Source of the DNA: DATBGS01 sp036557885
GTDB taxonomy: Bacteria > Chloroflexota > Ktedonobacteria > Ktedonobacterales > DATBGS01
NCBI GenBank assembly: GCA_036557885.1
Contig: DATBGS010000009.1
Span: 1 to 36,149, forward strand
Direction of reading: 5' to 3'
DNA length: 36,149 bases
Under the pieces are notes generated by a model. It was not told the DNA's origin. It did not search any database and worked only from the letters and a program-made list of their open reading frames with translations. How positions within the stretch are numbered: position 1 is the stretch's first letter; every line of letters starts with the position of its first letter. Below are positions 22,420-29,608 of this stretch, one piece after another. The translations under genes were made by a program, and so were the position numbers.

Positions 22420-23337
22420 ATGCGAATTGGGCTGCACGTGCCCAACTTTACCTGGCCGGGTGGTCCGGCGGCTCTGCGCGAGCGCCTGACGGAAGTGGCT
22501 CGCACGGCTGATGATGCCGGTTTCAGCTTTCTCACCGTGATGGATCACTTCTTTCAGATCGGCGTGCAAGGCCCCGTCGAGATGGAAATGCTCGAAGGCT
22601 ACAGCGCCCTCACATTTCTGGCGGGAGCAACAAAGCGCGTTCGCCTGGGAACAATGGTGACGGGCATCACCTATCGTCATCCAGGCGTGCTGGTAAAAAC
22701 CGCGACCACCCTGGATGTGCTTTCTGGCGGGCGCGCGTTTCTTGGCCTGGGCGCGGCCTGGTTCGAGCGCGAGCACGTTGGCCTGGGCGTGCCCTTCCCG
22801 CCGCTCAAAGAGCGCTTTGAGCGCCTGGAGGAGACGCTTCGGATTGCGCAGCACATGTTTGCTGGCAAGAGAGAGCCTTATACCGGCCAGCACTACCAGC
22901 TAGCAGAACCGCTGCTCTCACCAGCGCCGCTCTCGCAGCCCAGGATTCCCATACTCGTCGGCGGCAGCGGGGAGCAAAAAACGCTGCGGCTGGTCGCGCA
23001 GTATGCCGATGGGTGTAACCTCTTTGGCGACCCAGAGATCCACAGGCAGAAATTAAACGTCCTCAAGCGGCACTGCGACACCGTTGGGCGTCCCTATGCA
23101 GAGATTCTGCGCACTGCCAACAGCCGCATCTTTGTCACCGAGCGCGGCGAAAACGGCAGCCTGACTCCAGCCCAGGCGCTTCAACAGGTCCGCGCGATGG
23201 GAGAGGCTGGCGTGCAACTGGCGAATTTCAGCATGCCTAACGTCTCCAGCCTCGAACCATTAGAAATCTTTGGACGGGAGATCATTCCAGCCGTTGCCGA
23301 CCTGGGCGACCCGGCCCCGGCGGTCTGGTGGGCGTAG
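22420..23337 (+). CDS. LLM-class (luciferase-like) oxidoreductase, probably F420-dependent
   Basis: A 305-residue TIM-barrel flavin- or F420-using enzyme. It opens with MRIGLHVPNFTWPGG, then WAR-like helix VARTADDAGFSFLTVMDHFF, and VRLGTMVTGITYRHPGVLVKTATTLDVLSGGRAFLGLGAAW, the hallmark of the F420-type LLM branch. IPILVGGSGEQKTLRLVAQYADGCN follows. The substrate is not predictable. ATG 22420 has GAGAGGAA nine nt upstream; the longer frame from 22360 has no support. A cupin gene follows after 44 nt on the same strand. Confidence 0.9.
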   Translation: MRIGLHVPNFTWPGGPAALRERLTEVARTADDAGFSFLTVMDHFFQIGVQGPVEMEMLEGYSALTFLAGATKRVRLGTMVTGITYRHPGVLVKTATTLDVLSGGRAFLGLGAAWFEREHVGLGVPFPPLKERFERLEETLRIAQHMFAGKREPYTGQHYQLAEPLLSPAPLSQPRIPILVGGSGEQKTLRLVAQYADGCNLFGDPEIHRQKLNVLKRHCDTVGRPYAEILRTANSRIFVTERGENGSLTPAQALQQVRAMGEAGVQLANFSMPNVSSLEPLEIFGREIIPAVADLGDPAPAVWWA

Positions 23338-23381
23338 CTGCGCCCTGGAGCAGGAGCCATTACTAGAGAGCGAGCAAGAGC

Positions 23382-23909
23382 ATGGCCGAGCAGCCATCAA
23401 CTGAGCATACAGCAGGGAACGCCCCAGCTTCTTCCCAGTCAGCAGATGAAGGAGCGAGAGCGGACGTGGGCGTGCGTGTCGTGAAACCCCATCAGTTTGA
23501 CGCCAACACGCCCCAAACGCCCGGCATGCAGCGCGTGGCTGCCATCTCGCGCCAGTTGGCTGGCTCAGCGGGCCTCTGGGCGGGCGTCACTGTTGTCGCG
23601 CCCGGCATCGCCAGCGGCGTACATCATCACGGCGCGCTGGAAACCATCATTTATGTCGTCTCCGGGCATGGCAAGATTCGCTGGGGCGCGCAGCTTGAGC
23701 ACGAAGCAACGGTTGACCCTGGTGATTTTATCTACGTGCCCCCATTTGTCCCCCATCAAGAAATCAACCCATCCCCAGAGACGGCATCACAATGGGTGAT
23801 TGTGCGCAACGCGCAAGAACCCATCGTGGTGAATCTGGCACCGGAAGAGTGGGCAGCGGCTCAGCAAGCCGCCAATGCAGCAATGCACCCTCCCTTGTCG
23901 GATAGCTAG
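23382..23909 (+). CDS. Cupin-domain protein
   Basis: A 175-residue single-domain cupin with an extra 30-residue polar N-terminus. Motif 1 is GVHHHGALETIIYVVSGHGK, with the two His and the Glu of the metal site. Motif 2 is PGDFIYVPPFVPHQEIN, with the third His. Metal-binding cupins of this length are dioxygenases, isomerases or binding proteins, and the sequence does not say which. It probably shares a transcript with the LLM oxidoreductase and may act on the same compound. The ribosome site is weak. It is convergent with the FHA-IDO gene, whose stop is 38 nt away. Confidence 0.88.
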   Translation: MAEQPSTEHTAGNAPASSQSADEGARADVGVRVVKPHQFDANTPQTPGMQRVAAISRQLAGSAGLWAGVTVVAPGIASGVHHHGALETIIYVVSGHGKIRWGAQLEHEATVDPGDFIYVPPFVPHQEINPSPETASQWVIVRNAQEPIVVNLAPEEWAAAQQAANAAMHPPLSDS

Positions 23910-23947
23910 CGTCAGGAAGCATTTCTCGCCTGATGGCGTGGGAACTA

Positions 23948-26900
23948 TCAAATTTTTCCCCCATGACCTGGAAGGCCGCGATCCTCTGGGATAGCCTCTT
24001 CGCCCAATTCACGAGGGAGCAAGGCCAGTGTAACTCCTCGTGAAGCGGTGGCTTCTGCCAATCGCTGATAATACTCTCCAACCACCTTGACGATCTGCTG
24101 AAGGGCCGCCATTAATCGTCCGCTCGCCTGGTTGACTACCTCTGACTCGTATTGCTCAAATGCCAGGATACCCTCGCGCAAGGCGACTTTCATTTCATAC
24201 AAGACCCGTTTATCTTCGGCTTTGAACTGCTCGCACAGGGCGCGAATCCTTGCGAAGGTTGCAGACCGCTCCTGCGTGTCGCCGCGCTCGTTCAATGCAA
24301 CCAACTGTTGTTTTAGAAAAGGAATCGAGTTGCGAACCAGCCGCCACGCCTCGCGCGCTTTGAGCGCCTCTAGCTCTGTCTGGAGCCAGCGAAAATCCTG
24401 GTCTTTCGCGCAGAAACCAATGGTCATTGCCCAGAGCGTTTGAAGATCCTCATCAACCAGGCCATCCAGATAACTCACTAGAAAACGACGATGCGCTTCA
24501 ATCAGAAATTGCGACTTGAACGGGGTCAACTCCTGAGCATCTTCACCAGCGGTAGAGGAGAGATGCGCAAAATCATAGTCATTTTCCATCGCATTCTCCA
24601 TCCCCACCACCAGATAGATATAACGCACCCAGGCCGTAAACAACTCTTCCAACAGCATGAACTTCAACCCATCAGGCGTTAAGATGACTCCCCAGGCCCC
24701 ATTGAATTGAAGGCGCCGCATATTGCCAAGCTCATACATCCCCAACTGCGCATCAACTTCCGAGTTCACATGGTGCAGGACGCCTTGATAGGCGCTGGTC
24801 GCATCCATTCCAGTATAGTGAATCAGGATTCTTTGCCCGCCCACATGCTGATAGAGAAACTCGGTGATGTCATAGACTTTGCCGCTCACCACAATCCAAT
24901 ACCCCGCTTCAGGGGTATTCTGCAAGACTACCTGGGAAATATCGTAGGTTCTCCCTTCCTGCGCGTGGCCGCTGTAGGTGGTGAAGATGTCCTGCATATA
25001 CCGGCCTTCGGCGATCAAGTGCCGGATCATGTCCTGCACCTGCGCTTCCGACCCGCCGCTAAACCGCCGAATGACTCGCTTCAGCGCTTCCATGACTGAA
25101 ACCGCGAAACTGGTCTTCCCACAGATATAAAAGTATGCCTGCTGCCCCCCTTCACGCTCGCTGCGCAGCAAGTTCCAAAGTATAGCGGCTTGCTGATCGG
25201 CTTCGATCAGTTCACTGATCCGCTGACGACGCCCTTTCTCAAAGACATAGTGCCCGGCTTCCTGGTCAAAGCGCCCCGCGACATCGGCTCTGGAGAAGGC
25301 CATCCGCAGATGTAATTTCCCCTCGGCCTCAAGACGTTCAAACACCGACCGATGAAAAAACTCGTCGGGCGTGCGCGTGCCAAAGAGCAGCCAGTTCTCG
25401 CCTGTCTTCCCCTGTTGAGCGCGTGCCTGGAGAAACCCATAAAAGGGAGCGATGCCAGAGCCTGCCGCAAACATCACCACCGGACGAGCGGGATCAGCGG
25501 GCAAGCGAAAACGAGGCGTTGGAACGATGGTCAGCGAAAGCTGCTTCTCTCTAAACTTGAGGTCACTGGTAACAGTGCGCAAGAAGGAGGAAGCGGTCCC
25601 CGTCCGCGCTTGGAAATAGGAATAGGGCGTATGCGGTGTCTGATACTCCAGCCCACCCACAATGAGATTGAGCGTTTCGGCTCCGGCAGCATTTTCCTCC
25701 ATCGCAGAGGCAATGGAATACAGGCGGAACACCTCAGGTGGCACCACCCGACAGATGCTCTCAGCATCCCAGGGACCAGCTTTCCAGAGGCGAGTCACAT
25801 CATACCCGCCCGCGTAGAGCAAATTCAGGAGATCCCACAGTTCCCACTGATCTTCCATACGTGCGTCAATAATTCGCTGGAGCGAACCCGAAGCGCTGAT
25901 GGCAAACAACCTCTTCGCGGTTTCGCGTGTGACAGGCCGAATCTTTCCAAAGCTGAGTACCGAGCGCAGGGGCAGCACTTTGATGTCCTCTGAATAGCCA
26001 GCGCGAAAACGAAGCGCCTCCAGCCACTCTGGGGTCAGGTGAACAAGTTCACCGCCAGTCGCCTGTAACGCTCGCAGCGTCTTATGCACCAGAGAGTCGC
26101 TATTTTCCGATAGCACGCCAACCCGATCACCTGGCTGATACTGCACGCCCTGTCCGCTGACATCCAGTTCGATGAAACTAATCCAGCTATTTGACCCTGG
26201 ATCAGTCGTGACGCTGCCACTCTTGGGGTGTCCGAAGTACACCTGCTGGTTGCCAGCACTGTACCGCTCATCGCGCACGGCGGAGAGCTCACCATCAATC
26301 TTTTCCCAGGTCTTATCCTTGAAGAGGCCAGTAAACTTGGCGCCTGTCGTGACCGCGCGACCAACCTTAAATGCAACCTCAAGAAACCCATAGGCTTTGA
26401 TGCGATGCAGCCCCATCCACCCTTTGTCGCCGATGTAGGCATCCAACACGGCGTTATACAGTCCCTGCAACGCCGTATTCTGGCTGCGCTCCACAAACTG
26501 CCGCACGGAGACAGTACGGAGAGCTTCGACAAATTCGTGCCAGTGTCTGGGAAAGTGTCCACCCAGGTATGTACTTTGCTTGCCAACCAGGGTATGATAG
26601 GACTGCCGCTCGAAAAAAGCATCCAGCGCGTGGATGTGTGGCTGGGCTGTTCCACTGGGACTTGGTGCTCCCTCAAATATAGGCACCCCAGAGATGCCAA
26701 CCGTCTTGGCCCAGAGCACTTGATCAAGATGCGTCTTGCTGAAAGGGTTCACATCAATCTGCGGATAGATCACCTGCGTCACATAATGCAGTTGGTCGAG
26801 GATGATGAGTAACGCTGCTTCCAGCGCGCTGCGATCTTCCCGCACCACCGCCTCCTGCGCCTGAAGCATCGCATTGAGGACCGGGGTGAGTTGCATCGCA

Positions 26901-27889
26901 AACTCAGTCGTCACCAGGTAAAAGATACGCTCAGCCTGGTTGTTCCAGGCCGGAATGAGCAGGTCCATATTATCCAGGCGACGTGGCCCAGCCGGGTCGC
27001 GTAACTTCCAGTTGTAAAAAAATAAATCAATGTACGAGACGTAGGGCAAAGGCTTCCCTAAGCGTCGAGAAACTTCCTTCCAGGGATCTAAAATCGAAGC
27101 GGGGAGCGCGGGTGGCGGGTCGGTTGCCACATACTGATAGGCATGGGCAAAGACGCCCAGCATGGCGGAAGCCCGCAAGAGGTAGCGGTCAGGGAGCGCA
27201 TCTAGGGTAGTCTCCAGAAGGGGCAACTGGTCAAAGACCTGCCGCAGGGTCAACGTTCTATACAACGCTGGGAGTTGATCAACCAGATCATCCCAGACGC
27301 GATGCGATGGGGGCAAGGCTAAGAGAGGCGGTTCTGCTGGCAGAAAACCATAGGCGGTTGAGAGAAAGCCGTCAATTTCGTGCCCCTGCTGGCGGTTGTA
27401 CGCTTCTGCGGCCTCCACAACCTTGCGCGCCGCGATCTTCTCTTCTGGTTGGGAGGCGGGCTGTTTCATTACGATCTTGAGCGTCGGGGGCATCGCTTCT
27501 GGTTGGGTATCTTGCTGGTTGGTGAGTACGGCTGCCTTGATTCCTGGCGAAGATCGAACAATGACCGTCTCACCCGCTCCCGCATCAAGATAGGTCCAGG
27601 AAAACTGATACGCGCCAATGCGCACGATGTCGCCACTTTTAAGGGGTTTTCGTTGAATGCGCTCGTCATTGACGTAGGTGCCATTGGAGCTATTCAGGTC
27701 ACTCACAACCAGGTGCGCGTCTTCCAGCTCTAATCGCGCGTGCTGCCGCGAAATAGTCCCATCCTGAATCACGATGGTGTTGATGTCTGGACTTCGACCA
27801 ATTGTGACGGGGAGGCTACAGGTGTATTCGGCAACAGAGCCAGTGCTTTTATTGCGACAGACCAACCTCACTTGTATCGTTGATGGCAT
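23948..27889 (-). CDS. FHA / IDO-like heme / FAD-NADPH reductase / cytochrome b5 fusion protein
   Basis: A 1313-residue fusion. FHA, about 5-105: GRSPDINTIVIQDGTISRQH and SDLNSSNGTYVND, a phosphothreonine-binding fold. IDO-like heme domain, about 171-515: LFFYNWKLRDP, NMDLLIPAW, DVNP, VPIFEG, FPRHWHEFVEAL and WMGLHRIKAY, with H495 the likely proximal heme ligand. FAD domain with P450-reductase-type insertion, about 540-795: YQPGDRVGVL and FRLYS (R722, Y724, S725). NADPH domain, about 800-970: MFAAGSGIAPFYGF, YFYICGK, GRYMQDIF. Cytochrome b5, about 980-1058: KVYDITEFLYQHVGGQ, heme ligands H1015 and H1039 or H1040. Residues 1065-1280 are helical and unassigned. There is no flavodoxin domain and no signal peptide. 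Human IDO1 accepts electrons from P450 reductase and cytochrome b5, so this reads as a self-sufficient oxygenase. A longer ATG at 27922 overlaps the CBS gene. Confidence 0.85.
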   Translation of the reverse strand: MPSTIQVRLVCRNKSTGSVAEYTCSLPVTIGRSPDINTIVIQDGTISRQHARLELEDAHLVVSDLNSSNGTYVNDERIQRKPLKSGDIVRIGAYQFSWTYLDAGAGETVIVRSSPGIKAAVLTNQQDTQPEAMPPTLKIVMKQPASQPEEKIAARKVVEAAEAYNRQQGHEIDGFLSTAYGFLPAEPPLLALPPSHRVWDDLVDQLPALYRTLTLRQVFDQLPLLETTLDALPDRYLLRASAMLGVFAHAYQYVATDPPPALPASILDPWKEVSRRLGKPLPYVSYIDLFFYNWKLRDPAGPRRLDNMDLLIPAWNNQAERIFYLVTTEFAMQLTPVLNAMLQAQEAVVREDRSALEAALLIILDQLHYVTQVIYPQIDVNPFSKTHLDQVLWAKTVGISGVPIFEGAPSPSGTAQPHIHALDAFFERQSYHTLVGKQSTYLGGHFPRHWHEFVEALRTVSVRQFVERSQNTALQGLYNAVLDAYIGDKGWMGLHRIKAYGFLEVAFKVGRAVTTGAKFTGLFKDKTWEKIDGELSAVRDERYSAGNQQVYFGHPKSGSVTTDPGSNSWISFIELDVSGQGVQYQPGDRVGVLSENSDSLVHKTLRALQATGGELVHLTPEWLEALRFRAGYSEDIKVLPLRSVLSFGKIRPVTRETAKRLFAISASGSLQRIIDARMEDQWELWDLLNLLYAGGYDVTRLWKAGPWDAESICRVVPPEVFRLYSIASAMEENAAGAETLNLIVGGLEYQTPHTPYSYFQARTGTASSFLRTVTSDLKFREKQLSLTIVPTPRFRLPADPARPVVMFAAGSGIAPFYGFLQARAQQGKTGENWLLFGTRTPDEFFHRSVFERLEAEGKLHLRMAFSRADVAGRFDQEAGHYVFEKGRRQRISELIEADQQAAILWNLLRSEREGGQQAYFYICGKTSFAVSVMEALKRVIRRFSGGSEAQVQDMIRHLIAEGRYMQDIFTTYSGHAQEGRTYDISQVVLQNTPEAGYWIVVSGKVYDITEFLYQHVGGQRILIHYTGMDATSAYQGVLHHVNSEVDAQLGMYELGNMRRLQFNGAWGVILTPDGLKFMLLEELFTAWVRYIYLVVGMENAMENDYDFAHLSSTAGEDAQELTPFKSQFLIEAHRRFLVSYLDGLVDEDLQTLWAMTIGFCAKDQDFRWLQTELEALKAREAWRLVRNSIPFLKQQLVALNERGDTQERSATFARIRALCEQFKAEDKRVLYEMKVALREGILAFEQYESEVVNQASGRLMAALQQIVKVVGEYYQRLAEATASRGVTLALLPRELGEEAIPEDRGLPGHGGKI

Positions 27890-27914
27890 GCTCTTGCTTA
27901 CCCCTTCCTGTGTG

Positions 27915-28361
27915 TCAGGCATAATAGATCACAGCGCGGCAAATATCTGCGCGTGAAACGGTTCCCATAAGTTTGCCATCATCCACGACAGGCAAGCGAC
28001 GAATTTGTTTCTCTATCATGACCACAGCGGCTTGAGCAATGTCATCGGTCGTCTTCAAGGTGATAGCCTGGTGAATCACCAAAGGGTCAATGGGGCGGTT
28101 CACGAGATCATGCCCTTTCTGGACGAAGAAAAGAAAGGCGTCTGCGAGCGTTCCACCCGCCCGCAGCACTTCATCAAAGCTGGGCAGGATAGCACGGATG
28201 ACGTCTCCTTCAGACAGCACCCCGATAAAGCGATTATCCTGATCTACCACCATCAGGTCACTCACTTCTGAAATGCTGATAATTTCAGCCGCCCTGCGCA
28301 TATCCGCCCCAAGACGAATATACACCGGGTAAATAGTCATTATCTCCCGTACCTGCACCAT
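27915..28361 (-). CDS. Two-CBS-domain protein
   Basis: A 148-residue protein made of a CBS pair. The first (about 3-60) has VREIMTIYPVYIRLGADM and VSDLMVVDQDNRFIGVLSEGDVIR. The second (about 85-145) has PLVIHQAITLKTTDDIAQAA and RRLPVVDDGKLMGTVSRADI. CBS pairs bind adenosyl ligands (AMP, ATP, SAM, NAD) and act as sensors; this one has no enzyme domain, so it is a stand-alone module. ATG 28361 has GAGAGG just upstream. It is transcribed directly into the FHA-IDO fusion gene, ending 25 nt before that gene's preferred ATG (27889); the longer ATG of that gene (27922) would overlap it by 8 nt. A regulatory role for the oxygenase is inference. Confidence 0.9.
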   Translation of the reverse strand: MVQVREIMTIYPVYIRLGADMRRAAEIISISEVSDLMVVDQDNRFIGVLSEGDVIRAILPSFDEVLRAGGTLADAFLFFVQKGHDLVNRPIDPLVIHQAITLKTTDDIAQAAVVMIEKQIRRLPVVDDGKLMGTVSRADICRAVIYYA

Positions 28362-28669
28362 ACACCTCTCTTTGGCAAACGAACCACCACAAAAAAACCG
28401 ATCTGGTCAGACCCTACAAGGACGAGCCTCCTTGCCTGTTTCTTGGGAACGGAATCAGTTGAGGGAAGGATTCAACCCATCTGTTGGCATGCGAGAGCCT
28501 ATCTACAGGCTGGGTGGAGAATAACGTAACACACGCCCAAAAATCAGTCAAGCATAGACACGGCCCGAAGGGCTTCGGCTTCACCAAGGGCGAGCGTGAA
28601 AACCCCAGCATTCACGCATCGGGAGAAAGCGCCATGCAACTTCAACCGCCCTTTCAAAACGGCACAGCA
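28362..28669. other. Spacer upstream of the CBS gene
   Basis: About 308 nt between the CBS start and the stop of the GrdB-like gene, both minus strand. It holds a small hairpin CCGAAG/CTTCGG near 28564-28577 and a T-run further along on the minus strand, which might end the upstream transcript. I see no gene and no clear promoter pair. Confidence 0.45.
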
Positions 28670-29395
28670 CTAATCCCGCACAATCTCACCAGTGCCTTCA
28701 ATGGCCGGGTCACGCTCATACTCAGGATACTCAATATCCCAGATCACCCCTGGCTCAATACGCGCTTCCCAACGCTTCAGCGCATCCAGCAGCACCTTGC
28801 GCTGAAGCGCTGGCTGGAACGGTCCTCCGGTGCAATCGCCCAGCGTAAAGCCGACAGGATGAATGGCGCGTGGCAGGCCCATCTGCTGGGACGCCTCTGG
28901 CACCAGCGTGATGAGAACGGTTGGAATTCCCTTCATCTCTATCTCACGCTGGATTCCAACAACCGTTCGGTGACACAGGGGACAGCCAGCCGTCAGTAAC
29001 ACGGCATCCGCTCGCGAATGCTCGATCAGACGCGCCATTTCCGGCGCGACCCGCTCATAGAAATCTTTCAGAAGCTGGGTATAGCCCATAAAGCCCAGGT
29101 GCAGATTGCTGACGGCTTTAATCACACCCTCGGCAGCCAGTTCGCGCAAGCGATCAAGGGGGAAAACACAGTTGATGTCCTGGTCGGCGTGGCGATGGTC
29201 ATAATGCTCATGCGTTGCCATCAATTGCTGGCCCTGCACATCTCCCGCAATCTCGCGCCAGCTATTATCGCCATCCAGCGGAAATGGGGTCTGCTCCTTG
29301 AGATGCACCCCTGCCGTTGTCACCAGCGCAAAGGTGCTTTCGCGCAGCTCGCGCCGACGAGGAGTATAGGGAATACAGCGGCGTGACATCGCCAT
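28670..29395 (-). CDS. GrdB/PrdB-like reductase-family protein with CxxC in place of selenocysteine
   Basis: A 241-residue protein resembling the glycine/sarcosine/betaine reductase component B and proline reductase family. The active segment LLTAGCPLCHRTVVGIQREI fits the GrdB block in which U-x2-C-x-R stands; here C138-x2-C141 replaces the selenocysteine pair. It is followed by EMKGIPTVLITLVPEAS and then AIHPVGFTLGDCTG. The N-terminus has CIPYTPRRRELRESTFALVTTAGVHL, also GrdB-like. True GrdB works in Stickland fermentation with GrdA and GrdC, which are not here. The role is therefore likely another reduction or thiol reaction. ATG 29395 has AGGTGA seven nt upstream. It is divergent from the hydrolase gene at 29609. 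Confidence 0.78.
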   Translation of the reverse strand: MAMSRRCIPYTPRRRELRESTFALVTTAGVHLKEQTPFPLDGDNSWREIAGDVQGQQLMATHEHYDHRHADQDINCVFPLDRLRELAAEGVIKAVSNLHLGFMGYTQLLKDFYERVAPEMARLIEHSRADAVLLTAGCPLCHRTVVGIQREIEMKGIPTVLITLVPEASQQMGLPRAIHPVGFTLGDCTGGPFQPALQRKVLLDALKRWEARIEPGVIWDIEYPEYERDPAIEGTGEIVRD

Positions 29396-29608
29396 ACGCG
29401 CTCACCTCAAACCAACTATTCTGACAACCTCAGGTGTGTGCTTTACCTACTGTGTAGTATAGTGTATCTGCCAGAGCCAGGGCCAGGAAGTCCGCAAATT
29501 CTTGCTTTGCGGCGTGAAGGTGTCACCGCCGCCTGCCATGCTCTGCCAGCAGCCCTCCCTGATTGTTGCCCCACAGCACACCAGATCAACACAAAAGGAG
29601 CACCGTCT

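Noticed and set aside
23948..27889. Cytochrome P450 or nitric oxide synthase reading of the fusion protein
   Set aside because: There is no P450 Cys-heme motif and no flavodoxin/FMN domain; the heme domain instead matches IDO blocks.
28670..29395. Selenoprotein with in-frame UGA
   Set aside because: The frame is uninterrupted and Cys occupies the position expected for selenocysteine.
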